Below the pieces are notes generated by a model. That model saw only the letters and a list, made by a program, of their open reading frames with translations. It did not search any database and was not told where the DNA came from. Source: Mikania micrantha (lineage: Eukaryota; Streptophyta; Magnoliopsida; Asterales; Asteraceae). Taken from it: a DNA stretch of 64,000 bases. The DNA lies in NCBI GenBank assembly GCA_009363875.1, contig CM018682.1:50351372-50415371 (forward strand), in the 5' to 3' direction. The first letter of the stretch is position 1, and each line of letters opens with the position of its first letter. Both the position numbers and the translations under genes were made by a program. Below, piece by piece: positions 10,930 through 24,000 of the stretch.

Positions 10930-11618
10930 AGTGTTGGGACAGTCTATATCATCTCACACGTGGCCCATATCAGGCACGACCCAAAAGGGTCTACTTGTAT
11001 GTGTCGGGACTTTAGGATATCCATAGATTAATGTTTCCCTCTGTTTCCTTGAAGTTAGTTTGATTGTTTACTTGTTTGATTGTTGCCCATATCAGCATGA
11101 CCCTCAAGGTCTACTGTATGTGTCGGGACTTTCGGTTGTTTTACACGTGGTCTTGATCAATATACGACTGACAGCCACCAAAATTTGTTCATTGAAAATA
11201 GATCTTTGAATATAGTTCTTTGAAAATAGATCTTTGAAAATAGTTCTCTAAAAATAGATATTTGAAAATAGTTCTTTGAAAATAGATCTTTGAAAATAGT
11301 TCTTTGAAAATAGATCTTTGAAAATAGTTCTTTGAAAATAGATTTTTGAAAATACTTCTTTGAAAATAGATCTTTGAAAATAATTCTTTGAAAATATTTC
11401 TTTGAAAATAGATCTTTGAAAATTGTCGTCTTGGTGGCATTTTGATCTTAACTGAAGAGTTACTGGTTAGCACTCATGATCAAATGCCAAAAGATGTGCA
11501 AATATTTTTTTTCCTAAGTCCTATGTTTTCTACATGAGGTCCCTAAGTTATAGTCTAGGCCAAACCGTTGTAAATAAATGACCTATATTCTCTATAACCT
11601 TAAGCTCTGATACCTATC
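10930..11618 (-). repeat. internal leader of element LF2 with duplicated LTR block
   Basis: Positions 10930-11180 repeat 12640-12920 (CATATCAGCATGACCC and GTGTCGGGACTTT phrases). Positions 11195-11425 are a minisatellite of GAAAATAGATCTTT / GAAAATAGTTCTTT units (about 15-16 bp). Then 11425-11618 reads like the PBS-proximal leader of GYP3 (TAGTCTAGGCCAAACC, compare 30600-30620) and ends in a PBS. A stem with arms GGCATTTTGATC and GATCAAATGCC lies at about 11436-11491. There is no real gene here; the open frame in the minisatellite is a by-product of the repeat. Confidence 0.55.
11604..11616 (-). other. primer binding site of LF2
   Basis: The minus strand reads GGTATCAGAGC (first T of TGGTATCAGAGC replaced) two bases after the LTR end. 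This marks LF2 as a minus-strand 5' LTR whose internal region lay to the left. Confidence 0.65.
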
Positions 11619-13201
11619 TGTCACACCCCGAGCTGGCGGGCCGGATCTAATGTCCCGTCGGGCAGAAGGTTCTCGGGGCGTGATATCGTGTGATAATCGG
11701 AGTGATCAGATTGTAAACATAGCACAACATTTGAGAATAATTAGAGCACAATGATAATTAACTAGAAGTTTAAGAGTTAAATTACAACTGTCATGTTTGA
11801 TAATTTAACTAAGCAAACATATCCAATAGAATCATAAGTTGGTTATCATGTGATCGTACACGATATCAAATGACTCACTTCCACAACAAAATATGTACTT
11901 CCAACAGTTACTAGGTCCATTATTTTGGTATTCTAGTATGCATCCGGCAATCTTAATCTAATCATGTACGTCATATGAGAACGCATGTAATAAAACAAAA
12001 TCAACACATGGTTCGTGAGTTCATATAGTTTTGTTATTGAAAAATTAATTTGTACAAACCTTCCCAAGTGACAACCTTAACCTCACCAACAACCACCTAT
12101 ACTATCCAGCCAAGTATGCTTATACATAGGGCATATGTATGGTCAAGCTTACCGCCAGCCCAGCCGCCAGCCCACCACGTACCGAACCACATAGTATATT
12201 GTTGTTAATGATAATTAAGCGTTTCACCCTACACACTAAACCAAAAACCTTGAATTGTCGAAAATGTTAACCTCTAAAACATCTGTAAATGTTATCCTTT
12301 GTACAATCTGAAAATGACTACCTTTGAACACCCGAAATGACAACCTTAACCTCACTAACAACCACCTATGCTATCCAGCCAAGTATGCTTATATATAGGT
12401 CATACGTAGGGTCAGGCTTACCGCCAGCCCTGCCACCAGCCCACCACATACCGAACCACATAACATATTGTTGTTAATGATAATTATGCGTTTCACTCTC
12501 AACCAACATCACACACATACGACAACAATGGCAAACATAGATAGTAGTTAATTAAAATCTAAGTCCTAATGATTGGGCCTTGGTCAACTCGAGTAGACTA
12601 GTATAATAATCAAAGTTTCTTTGATATTGATGGTGTCCAGTCTATATCATCTCACACATGGCCCATATCAAGCTTGACCTACTTGTATGTGTCGGGACTT
12701 TATGATGTGTTCATATCAGCATGACCCTCCAGGTCTACTGTACGTGTCGGGACTTTAGGATATCCATAGATTAATGTTTCCCTCTGTTTTCTTGAAGTTA
12801 GTTTGATTGTTTACTTGTTTGATTGTTGCCCATATCAGCATGACCCTCAAGGTCTACTGTATGTGTCGGGACTTTCGGTTGTTTTACACATGGTCTTGAT
12901 CAACATACGACTGACAGCCACCTAGAATAATTCATTGAAAATAGATCTTTGAAAATAGTTCTTTGAAAATAGCTCTTTGAAAATAGTTTTTTGAAAATAG
13001 ATATTTGAAAATAGTTCTTTGAAAATTGATCTTTGAAAATATATATTTGGAAATAGTTCTTTGAAAATAGATCTTTAAAAATAATTCTTTGAAAATAGAT
13101 CTTTGAAAATAGCTCTTTGAAAATAGATCTTTAAAAGTAGTTCTTTATGAAACCTGAAATAAGTTTACGTAGACATAATCTATGGTAACAATTATACAAA
13201 T
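11619..13201 (-). repeat. LF2: gypsy 5' LTR (GYP2-like), interrupted
   Basis: The LTR end starts TGTCACACCCCGAG on the plus strand, like the GYP2 LTR at 19258. It holds the LTR 3'-terminal module (11970-12022), two promoter cassettes (12117-12179, 12385-12449), the block duplicated at 10930, and a GAAAATAG minisatellite (12940-13150). It is cut at 13201 by the TGTAACATC start of LF3. The remaining part may continue at about 17000-17542. Confidence 0.65.
12940..13150. repeat. GAAAATAG minisatellite in LF2
   Basis: There are roughly 13 units of 15-16 bp, alternating GAAAATAGATCTTT and GAAAATAGTTCTTT. A second block of the same repeat lies at 11195-11425. Confidence 0.85.
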
Positions 13202-15539
13202 TGTAACATCAGTGTCGGAAACGTCACCAGAACAATGATCTGCACAGTAACTTGCACAGTAACTCAGGTACAAACTATGTGAACTATTTGTATGCTATTA
13301 ACATTGTGATGCTTGACACTAAACGATTATGCAATCGTTTCTATAATCTGATTAAATCTCACAGTTTAACAGTCAGAAACACTTCAGACAGCACTGAACT
13401 GACACACAGATGCTTGTTAATAAGTTATTTTGTATAAACGTATGCGAGGTTGAACAAAACAAAGCAATGACGGATGTCGTTACAGGAACGCTAAATGTAC
13501 GGATTATTCGTATAGGTGACGATCTGTACAAATACGTCTAAATGTTTAATGTTCTGAATGATGTCCAATAATTAGAAAACCATATTGAAAAGTGTAGTTA
13601 TCATCGTATTCGTACGGGTGATGATTCGAACAAATACGCGCGACAACTATACGATTCGATTAAAACTAAAACTTAAACGTTTTCTAAGAAATTAAAATAA
13701 ACAAAAGATAATTAGTTAATTTACTAGGAATAACCACCTAAATTAATTTATTAAATTTTTTCTTTAAAAACCGAGACGTTTGTCTCGAAAACAAAACATA
13801 AACGACGCTTTTATGCGAAACCGAGCAAAACCGAACGAACCTGAACATACCCGAATTATTTTGAGGCTTTAATGAGGGCATTTATTCCCCTCATCTTCCA
13901 AATCTACCAAAATTCATCACCACCACCATCACTTTCTCTCTCTACCCTTCACAAACCCTAGATCACTCAAAACACCACCAAATTCGTTGGTTTTGGTGTC
14001 TAAACGACCACCACATCGTGTAGATATTAAAAGTACTAACAATCGGAGCCAAAAACCGTGCAAATCGAGGTAAATCTCATTCCAAAAAGTCGATTTTAGG
14101 GTTTTTCTAACCATTGGTTCGACCCACCTTGTTAAGCGGTTCCAAGCCATAAAACTTTAGGGATAACACTCACTACACCTCTAGGATGTGTTAGGAACGA
14201 GTTTTAGTCCAAAGCCGGTCAATTATGCTCGAAATCTGAGGCTTCCTTGATTTCAGCCAAGCCGCCGAATGACCATGAAGCAGCCCATCGAATGAGCCTC
14301 ACCTTCCCTTCGGCCGAGTGGCTCAATGCCGAAGTACCCTCATTCGATCAGCCATCTTCATTCGACCCATGCCCATTCGCCTATAGACATTCGACCAACC
14401 AGCTCTATTGAATCGTCTTATACTCATTCGGCCCAACCCATTCGGGCACACCCCTGGCGGCTAGTTCTTTCGGACCAAGCCCATTCGGTTGGGGGACTCC
14501 CACCCATTCGGACAACTTAAACCGCGACCAAGGGGATTGTTAGTCATCGAGGGTTACTAAGCAATTAGACACATATGGGAAGCTTAAACAATTACACACA
14601 CACTTCATGCATGCATGGTATGCGTGTGTGTGCACATGGAAACAATTAGGGTTTGTTAACAAGAAGCAAATCCTAGTTATTTTGTTAAAACAAAAGGTGA
14701 TGAGTTTTAAAACTTTTCATGCTAAGGATAAATGCATCAATATTTTGTTAAACAAATGTTAAATATATCTTTTGTCTAACACATGGGATTTGGGGTAAAA
14801 CAACTAATTATGTGACCAAACTAAGGGTTTAAACATAAAACAAGAACTACAAGGAGCCAAGAAGATTTACTAAGTATAATGGTAGTTGCTAACACCCAAT
14901 ACTTAGTTAATTATTCTAGCACATACATCCAAGTTAGATAGTTCTATGGGACTTCAAAGCTAAGTTGTAAATACTAACAACTCGAGAAAACAAAAGGAAG
15001 CTAAAACTAAATCTTAGGCTTAGAGTTAATCAAAATGGATTAACTTAAGCCTACCAAATTAATTTAATATTTTCTTAAAATACATTATAATTTTAGTAAA
15101 TGTAACCAAAGATAAACTATCTTAAATTAATTAAATTATTTCTAACCTAAGATTTAAGTAGGACGAATTATCCTACAAATACTTAATCAAAGTGTTACGG
15201 GATCACGGGTTTTAATTATGGGTAATACTTGAGACTAGTAGATGAAATCCTAGAAAACGCGTTAGTAACATAGGACACTTAGTTGCACACCGAGACCGAA
15301 ACACTAGTTTGCGTTTATTATAACAACTTATAGAATTTGTATATCTTAAAACAACTCAGGTGTTGAAGATACTTAAGCTACAATCAAGTAGCGCGCACTG
15401 TCTGTGGTAACTTATAATTAGCAACACAGGTGAGTTCATTGTCTCTTTTCAAACCATTTTGGATTTTACATTGGGATTGAGAAGCATGTTATTAATTTTA
15501 AACAAATGTTTAAATGTTTTGTAAATGATTTTACATTAA

Positions 15540-15950
15540 ATTATCATGAAAATGCTAATGCTATAAGCTACATGCTAAAACTATATGCTGATGCTAATGC
15601 TATAAGCTACAAGCTAAAACTATATGCTAATGCTAATGCTATAAGCTACATGCTAAAACTATATGCTAATGCTAATGCTATAAGCTACATGATAACTATA
15701 TGCTAAAGCTAATGCTATAAGCTACATGCTAAAACTATATGCTAATGCTAGATGCTACATGTTACAAGCTAAAACTATATGCTAATGCTAATGCTTTAAG
15801 CTACATGCTCAGACCATATGCTAATGCTAGATGCTGCATGTTACAAGCTAAGACTATATGCTAATGCTAGATGCTATAAGCTACATGCTCAGACTATATG
15901 CTAAAGCTAGATGCTACATGCTACAAGCTAAGACTATCTGTTAATGCAAA
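15540..15950. repeat. 33-bp ATGCTA minisatellite in LF3
   Basis: There are about ten units of roughly 33-48 bp built from ATGCTAATGCTATAAGCTAC and ATGCTAAAACTAT. The plus-strand open frame across it is a repeat artefact. Confidence 0.85.
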
Positions 15951-16350
15951 GCTTGTATATATGCATAAGATACGTGAATGCTAAACTATGCTAATGCAAA
16001 GCTGGCATCTATGCATGAGATACGTGAATGCTAAACTATGATAATGCAAAGCTTGTATCTATATATGAGATACGTGAATGCTAAACTATGCTAAAGAAAA
16101 GCTTGTATCTATATATTAGATACGTGAGTGCTAAACTACTCTAATGCAAAGCTTGAATCGATTCATGAGATACGTAATGGCTAAACTATGCTAGAGCAAA
16201 GCTTGTATCTAATCATGGGTTACTTAAATGCTAAACTATGCTAGTGCAAAGCTTGTACCCATGCATGAGATTCGTAAATGCTAAACTATGTTAATGCGAA
16301 GCTATTATCCGTGTACAGTATATGTAAAGGCCGAGCTATGTGAATGCTAT
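15945..16350. repeat. about 60-bp minisatellite in LF3
   Basis: There are about six or seven units beginning GCAAAGCTTGTATCTA, followed by GAGATACGTGAATGCTAAAC. It directly follows the 33-bp array. Arms TATCT/AGATA inside each unit (GTATCTATATATGAGATAC) make a small hairpin in most units. Confidence 0.8.
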
Positions 16351-16998
16351 AAACAAGTAAACTTTTAAACAGTATGCTAAAGCTATGACGGAGACGGGAT
16401 TGGGGCGTAGGTAAAATGCTTAATTATCATTAACAATAATGTCATATGTAATTTAGTATGTGGTGGGACGGTGGCTTGGCGGGCGATAAGTTCGACCCTA
16501 CATATGCCCTATATATAAGCATACCGAATTGGATATTTCAGGTGATGTTAATGAGGTTAAGGTTGTTACGGAAGAGGTTGGTAAAGCTATTTTTCGACTA
16601 CTAAACCATATGAACTCACCAACCTTTGTGTTGACTTTGTTTTCTTACATGCTTTCTCAGGTGACAAACAGGATTAAGCGAAGGCTAAGGAATGCATGCT
16701 AGGATGCCCAGTTAGAGGACCTAGAAGATTTTGAAAAGCACATGATCTGATGATTGTTGTGAATCACTTTTGACATCTTGTACAATTACAAGATAGCAAA
16801 CATTTGATTCTTTTGATAGGTTTACTTAGTTAAATTATCAAACATTGACAGTTGTAATTTAACTTCGTAATCCTAGTTCAATACTATATTGTGCTTTAGA
16901 TATTCTCAATGTTGATGCTAAGTAAACAATCTGATCATCACGATTATCACTCACGATATCGCGCCCTGGGAACCTTCCGCCTGACGGGGAAGTCGATC

Positions 16999-17542
16999 CT
17001 ACTCACGATATCTGGTCCATTTTTGAAGATTCAAAGCCTTATTATTTCATCTTAACACGACCTACACGTTTCTATAGTTGTTATAATGTCAATCTTCACT
17101 GATTTGAAGTGATAAAAATGATTTAGAAACTTACCTTACATGAATAGTGGAAAACCCTAAAAATCAGCAACTTCTCTCTAAAACTGCAACCAACTCGGTC
17201 CGTTTCAGCTCCGATCGCTTATACTACTGTGTTCCACTCATTCCCAAAGTCGTTTTGACTACTAGATCATCGAATTTGGTGGAGAAACGAAGAAGTTATG
17301 ATGATTTGAAGATGGAAATGGGAGGTGAGGTGCGGTGGACGGGATTCTTGAAGAAGAAGGAGTTGTGGCTAGAAATTGAGGGGGAAAAAGAAAGGTGAGT
17401 GCTTTTATAGCCCGGGTATGTTCGGGTGTGTTCGGTCTCGCTCGGTTTCAGTTTCATGTGTCATTTTTCATAGTTTTTCGTAACCTTACGTAACTTAATA
17501 AGAATAAAAATGTTGAAACTTCTTAAATTAATAATTCCTAAT
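16999..17542 (-). repeat. LF4: middle part of a minus-strand gypsy LTR
   Basis: It shows the leader zone known from the other LTRs (an AACTTACCTT phrase, GA-rich stretch, then GTTCGGTCTCGCTCGG near 17425-17445, then ATTCCTAAT). It is cut on the right by the GYP5 LTR start at 17543. It may be the continuation of LF2 beyond the LF3 insertion. The 83-codon plus-strand frame at 17147-17398 has no recognisable domain. Confidence 0.45.
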
Positions 17543-19257
17543 TGTCACACCCCGACCGACGGCGGAATACGTCGGGGCGCGAGCTCGACTGTTCATTAGC
17601 TCACGACGCTATGTTGTAACTTTCAATAATTAATGCAACAAAATTAAAGATTTAACAAACATTACTTCATATTAAATCAAACATTCATTACATTGTTTAC
17701 AAAGTCAAAATACATAAGTTAAATAATTCTACATTGTTTAAATTTAAAACTAGGTCTACTAGCATAAACCTATCCTATGTCTTCACCATTGCATCCACCT
17801 AACCTGTTACATATGCAAAATAAAGATTTTTGTCAACTATTTGCATAGTTGGTGAGTAACCCATACAGTTTATATAGTATACGTATGAAAACTGATGCAA
17901 TTCAATTAGACTACAAAGTTTAAACTCTAGCATGCATATCCTACTAGTTTGCAATTAAGTTTTTAGAATATATCGTCTCCAAACTCGTATAAATACTTAG
18001 CTAAAGAGCTTAGTATATCTACAAGTCTGCAATAGTTTATATCGTCTCCAAACTCGTTCCAATACAAAGCACAAAGCTAAGTATTTTCACAAGTCTGCCC
18101 ATGATTGTACTTTTCGCCCTTTTAGCACATTTGACTTAAGTCAAAGCGAAGGTGGTATCTAACACACCTTAGGCTACTCGGTATCAAATAACATAGAATA
18201 ACATATAGTAACATAGAATAACACAGAATCACAAAGCAAGTAGTATCACATAGCAAAGAATCAAACCAAATAGACTAAAGGCATTGCATATATATAGAAT
18301 TTGAATTTGAATAACTTGGATTTTGAATACTGGCATATGTAACATCCCAAAAGTACAAAAATGTAAAGAGGGAGTATAGAATTACTCACTTGATGTCCTA
18401 GATTTGCTCAATAGATTGTTGCCTAGGATTTATGAGGTTGTGCTTGCATACCTTAACCTAAAGGCAATAGAATTATTAGTTTTGTCTTAGAGTTTAAGCT
18501 TGGCATCCTATAATCTATGGCATAATATGGAAGTCTTAAACAATGTGTCTAAGTTTGAATGGTTTCATTAGGAATATTTATTTATTTAATTATCACATAA
18601 ATAAATACTCCTACTTGAATTTTTTGAATATCCTTTGAATATCACTAATTCCATCCATTTGTTTTTGTTTTAAAAGATTTTTATATTAATAAAAGAAAAC
18701 ATTCATTCCGAATAAAAGATTAATTTATTTGTAAGAAAATGCATATTTTAATAAGGATTATTTTCATTTATTTAAAATGAACATTTCAATTGATTCATGA
18801 TTTTTGTTTTAAATAATAATTTTTTTTAAAACCATTAATGTTTAAATACTTTGATTATAATAGGCTTTTAAAACAAACCTATATATTTTTTAAGGCAATT
18901 TGGTTTTGAAATTAATAATGTATGTTTAGTTTGTTTAAAATATATTTTTAACGTAAACCATTATTTTTTTTAGGCAAATTTGTTTTTGAAAATAGTAATG
19001 TTTAAATAATTAGTTTAAAATAGATAATCAAAATAAACATTGATTTTGTTTTTAAATAAATAATGTTTGGAATAAGTAGTTTAAAATAGCTTAGGTATTT
19101 TATAGTAAATAAATTAACACTAGAGAATAATTTAATATAACATTTTATTTTAAATAAACTTTTAAATTTTTAACAACTGGTTTGCAGCAAAGTAAAAATA
19201 ATTCTCGAATAATACTTATATGATTCGATAGTTTGAATCATATTTGTATATATACAT
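17543..19257 (-). repeat. GYP5 3' LTR, left part
   Basis: On the plus strand it starts TGTCACACCCCGACC, the LTR 3' end. It contains the 3'-terminal module with hairpin CAACTATTTGCATAGTTG (about 17833-17850), a TAGCAC/TCGTCTCCAAACTCG-type repeat zone (17960-18100) and an AT-rich second half. It is interrupted at 19257 by GYP2 and resumes at 60810. Confidence 0.6.
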
Positions 19258-20164
19258 TGTCACACCCCGAGCCGGCGGGGTTGGATCGGAGTCCCCGTCG
19301 GGCGGAAGGTTCCCGAGGCGCGATATCGAGAGTGATAATCAAAGTGATCAGATTGTTTACATTGCACATGATATAAATGAGAAATTCTAAATAAAATAGA
19401 ATTACAAAGTTAAATTACATCCGTATCGTTCATACTTTAACAATGTAAATCTATCACAAACATCATAAGATATCTATCTTATAACTGCACAAGATATACA
19501 AAATAATTGTATAATGATGTTCCAAAAGTATGCAGGTCCAAAAATAGTAAGTCTTCTATCTGAAGTCCTAGTCCAAAAGCATAAGCTTCTTAATTGACCA
19601 GTTCGTCACCTGAGAAGTCATGCGAAAATAAAGTCAACACATGGTTTTTGAGTTCATATATTTTAGTAATTGAAAATGATTTGAAAACCTCTTTCGGTAA
19701 AGACCCTAACCTCATTAACATCACATGTAATATCCACATCGGTATGCGTATATATAGGGCATACCCCTGAGTCAAGCTACAACCCGCCCAGACGCCGTCC
19801 CACCACATACTAATACGTATATGACACTGTTGTTAATGATAGTTAAGCATTTTTACCTCCCATACACTCAAAACATTTGTTAAACTCTCCGGTAACAACC
19901 TTAATCTCATTAACATCACATGTATCATCCAGATCGGTATGCTTATATATAGGGCATACCCCTGAGTCGGGCTACAACCCGCCCAGACGCCGTCCCACCA
20001 CATACTAATCCACATAGGACATTGATGTTAATGATAATTAAGCATTCCACCCCTACCAATAACTCAATGATTCTTCAGTTCTTTGTTCCTGTAAATACAA
20101 TAATCTGGAATCTATGTTGATTCCTTAAGTTCATCAAAATAATGATCAAGCACAGTAATTGTAG
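19258..20164 (-). repeat. GYP2 3' LTR, left part
   Basis: It starts TGTCACACCCCGAGCC on the plus strand. It carries the 3'-terminal module (about 19600-19660), two promoter cassettes (19742-19807, 19937-20002) about 195 bp apart, and stops at the TGTAG target site of GYP3. The other half resumes at 34148. The five bases to the left (TACAT) differ at one base from the five to the right of GYP2 (TATAT at 60810). Confidence 0.75.
19742..20002 (-). promoter_or_regulatory. twin core-promoter cassettes of the GYP2 LTR
   Basis: Read on the minus strand, each cassette is a G-rich block (GTGGTGGGACGGCG), a spacer, then GCCCTATATATA at a perfect TATA box (19937-20002 and 19742-19807). The 3'-terminal hairpin module begins about 90-95 bp downstream of the second TATA. 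Transcription would proceed towards lower coordinates. Confidence 0.6.
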
Positions 20165-21081
20165 TGTAACATCATTGTATTTCCGGTCGTCCGTACATCC
20201 GTACATCTGTACAATTGTACTGTTACGGCCAGATATGATAATTATTAATGATAATGAATTACTGAATGCATGGTATGATGATTACCACTGTTATTGGTAT
20301 ACATATTTAGAACATATATTATACGCGTAAACCATGGGAAATTTAGTTGTAACCCAACTAAACAGAACCAGAGAGTTTATCGCAGATGATTACACGGATC
20401 ATGGATTTTGTTTTTTGAATGAAAGGAATTAGGAGTTGTGATGGTTGAATTGCTAAACATAGTCAAGGACACATGGTCATGGTTTATCGAAATAGCGGTG
20501 GGACGGTGTAGGGGAGGTTGCGATCTACCTCTGCATATGCCCTATACATATGCATATTTCGGTCTATCATGGATGTGTCAGTGACTTGGTTTAGTGGGGT
20601 TTGGATTGGGATGGATACTGTTAAAGTTAATAAAATAATAAAAGTATAATTGGAATTATTTATGCGATGGTGAGGTTACAAACACAATTTAAACGCGGAT
20701 ATTAATTCAGAAATATTAACTTAATAATGTATTCGCGTGGGTGACGATTCACACGAATATAATTATTAAGAATAATATTTTGAAACGATATTCCATTAAT
20801 CGTAAATCGAATCGAAATACGATACAAGCGTTGGATTCGCAAAGGTGACGATCTTTACGAATACGTACGTAAGTAACGCGTTTCGACGAGATAATTAAAT
20901 AATATCTAACGATGTTAAACAAATAAATGAAAACTAAAAACGTTTATTAGGAATCACAACCTAAAATGAATCCGGATAAATTAATTTAGTACATAATTGA
21001 TTTAACAAAAATAAACGGAGACCTTCTTATTTAAACGATTTTAAATATGAAAACTATTTTATTGAAAACAAAACTTATTTC
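20165..21081 (+). repeat. inverted LTR 5' segment at the GYP3 left end
   Basis: This segment is the reverse complement of about 33231-34147 (and of the 3' LTR near 23610-24527). It includes the promoter cassette (20497-20555) and both GTGACGAT palindromes. It ends at ACTTATTT, is followed by one C, and abuts the 3' LTR end TGTAACACCCC. The same C stands between LTR and PBS at 30661. Confidence 0.85.
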
Positions 21082-24000
21082 TGTAACACCCCGACCGATG
21101 GTGGAAACGTCGGGATGCCACGAGGGATGTGTAGATTGTTCAAAAGCTCGTGGGCATCTAAATTAAATCATCACATATCATTCAATCATCCAAATTAATT
21201 ACACAAAAATCATGTCTATCATGAATTAGTTACATCAATTACAAAAGAGAATTAGCTATCAAACTAAATTCAAGTCGCCAGAATTTCAGTTAATTAGCTA
21301 AGTCCAAGATCCTATATGATGATGTCCAAAAGTGAGAGTTCTTCCTTCTCAACCTACTTAGCTTCATCACCTGAAACATGTAAGAAAATCAAGTGTCAAC
21401 TACAAAGTAGTTGGTGAGTAATCATAAGTTTTTATACTTAAAAGTATTTTATAAAATGAGTATAAAAGTTTGTGTTTGAAAAGGGTTTTATAAAAAGTTT
21501 AGACAAAAATCAGTATAAAATCTTATGGTTTATCCGAGAAAATCCACAAAAGTACCTGCGTGAAAATCCAACACATCTCCCAACTCAACAACCAAACATA
21601 CAAACAAACACATAGTCACATATCAATTAAGTCATAGTTATTCATAGATAATCATAGACAATGATAGATAATCAACCACAAAACCAATCAACCAATCTCA
21701 ACAATCAACATTCTCAAATAGTATTTGTGACTATACATGGAAATTATGTAATTAACACAAGTTAAAAACATGATCCATGGAGTGGAAGCTATCCACGTGA
21801 CAATACATGAAATCAATGCAATTAACCAAGGTTAAAGGCAATGATTCACGGAGTTGTGATAATCCAAGTGGCAATACATGTAATCTTTGTTACTGACCGA
21901 AGTCAATGACAATGTTACACAGATGTATAATAATTAGTGATAATCCATAATATGAATATCATATTGTTAAACATGTATCATCCATGTGTTATCAAAATAA
22001 TATTTAAATTGGTATACAGGTTTCACCTCCGAGTTTTAAAACAAAACAGCTTAAAAAGGGAGGGTATGAGAACTCACCTGAGTCCTTAGAATCAGTGTTC
22101 TTGTATTATGCGCGCTCGCGTATATAAAATCAAAGCAACTCAAAGATATGTAATTATTGAGTATTTGTGTTCATGAGTATAAGTATATATTTGTCAATAG
22201 GTGACCATACATGTTTATATTTTAAGCTCTCAAGTATTCATTAACTTAGTTAATTCAATTCTAAGTTAAGATGTCAAATTTAAGATTCTATTATTTTTCA
22301 TCTTGTAATGATGATTCAACTTCATTAGTGTTGATTATCTTATATATATAATGATCTTTAAATCAATTGTCTCAAGATCATATAAGTTGTAAAGATATCA
22401 TCCTTTTAAACCTATATAGATACATTCATAGTGCATGCATGCATGATTACGCACCTACACCACAATTTAAGTTGTTTAAACCCATTTTTAAGTTTAAATA
22501 AATCATGTTTATACTATTCCCATCATTTATTTCATTAATAAGAAAAATCTCATTCTTTAACTTACGTGTTTACATAAAAGGTGGTGGCTATGGTTTCTCA
22601 TGCATATCTATTCGTATATATATGTGTGTATATGTATACTCATGTTCCCCAATTGCTTTCAACCTTCTATTTTAAAGAAATTAAGTTGAGTTTCACACAA
22701 GGGCAGCGAACCTTTTACTTGTCACCCTCTAGGTTCGGCTAACCTTAGAGGTTCGCCCCTAGATTCGTTAAGCATGGGTTCGTCGTGCAAGGGTTCGCTC
22801 AAAGGTTCGCCACATCCACTTGGTTCGGCCAAGTAGAAATAGGGTTTGCGAACAGCTAGGATAGACCAAGGTTTCGTGAGTTTGGTTGATTCAAGGCTTA
22901 TGGTTCGCGACCATCTGGAGGGTTCGGCCGAGGCTAAGGGTTCGCTACAGTCTATAGGTTCGTGAGCTCTCAAGGGTTCGTGACTGAAGATGACACAACT
23001 AGGGTTCGCTGCATGAGGGTTCGGCCTAAGGTAAAAAGATATGTTCGTCATCCTGCTGGGGTTCGTCACCCACAACAGGTTTGGCCCACCACCCTTGCGA
23101 ACCCTGCAGTCCTCGACTGTTCATCGTCATCATCATCCAGCCTTAACTATTTCAGGTTCGTTTATGGCTTCCCAAGGTATTTTACTACTCGATTAACACA
23201 TACAAAACCCATATATGATGTAAAAGCTGGTCACCATGTTCGAAATAGGGTTTTTACCTAAAACCGAAAATAACATCTAAGATTTACCTCACAATGTCGA
23301 TCAAACGCGAAATCTTCTTGTACTTCCTTGTTCTCCTCGATCACACGAACGCGTGGACACCACGATCTTCTGATTTCGTTGAGTGATGATCAAGAAAAAC
23401 TAGAGAGAAGTTTGGGTAGAATGTGGGTGACGAACCGTTTACTTTAGAGAGAGAGAGGCTTTTGTGAAAATAAAGAAGAAGAAGAAATCTTCTTTTTTTA
23501 TTATCTGTGAAATCCCCAGTGGCTCGGGCTCGTTTTTATCGTGATATAATATACTTTAATGCTCGGTTTCGCTCGGTTTTTAACGAAAACATATTTAATA
23601 CATAACTCGATAAATAAGTTTTGTTTTCAATAAAATAGTTTTCATATTTAAAATCGTTTCAATAAGAAAGTCTCTGTTTATTTTTGTTAAATCAATTATG
23701 TAATAAATTAATTTATCCGGATTCGTTTTAGGTTGTGATTCCTAATAAACGTTTATAGTGTTCATTTATTAGTTTAACATCGTTAGATATTATTTAATTA
23801 TCTCGTCAAAACGCGTTACTTACGTACGTATTCGTAAAGATCGTCACCTTTGCGAATCCAACGCTTGTATCGTATTTCGATTCTATTTACGATTAATGGA
23901 ATATCGTTTCAAAATATTATTCTTAATAATTATATTCGTGTGAATCGTCACCCACGCGAATACATTATTAAGTTAATATTTCGGAATTAATATCCGCGTT

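Larger units (their letters stand above)
13202..16998 (+). repeat. LF3: gypsy LTR in plus orientation
   Basis: It begins TGTAACATCAGTGTCGG, the reverse of the GYP2 LTR end at 37198. It then follows the GYP2 LTR order: GTGACGAT palindromes (13504-13536, 13605-13638), a pyrimidine leader (13880-13960), a CATTCGGCC-rich zone (14215-14520), minisatellites (15540-16350), a promoter cassette (16459-16524) and the 3'-terminal module (16611-16675). The sequence stops matching near 16998, about 40 bp short of the expected CCCCGGGGTGTGACA-type end. The preceding five bases are CAAAT; no matching copy was found on the right. Confidence 0.65.

Noticed and set aside
11189..11473. Repetitive FQRSIFKELFSK-type ORF
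   Set aside because: It is a product of the GAAAATAG minisatellite; the same repeat in LF2 is not open in an equivalent way.
13197..13201. CAAAT as a target-site duplication of LF3
   Set aside because: No matching copy could be located because the right end of LF3 is truncated, so it stays unproven.
15506..15706. Plus-strand ORF with NAISY repeats
   Set aside because: It is an artefact of the 33-bp tandem repeat in LF3.
17147..17398. 83-codon ORF in LF4
   Set aside because: It lies in the leader zone of an LTR, has no recognisable domain, and is antisense to the LTR orientation.
22722..23075. 117-codon minus-strand ORF in the GYP3 3' LTR, also open at 32338-32691 in the 5' LTR
   Set aside because: The two copies are sister LTRs, so shared openness is not evidence of selection. 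The differences between them mostly change amino acids, and the EP-rich composition follows from the GGTTCG words.
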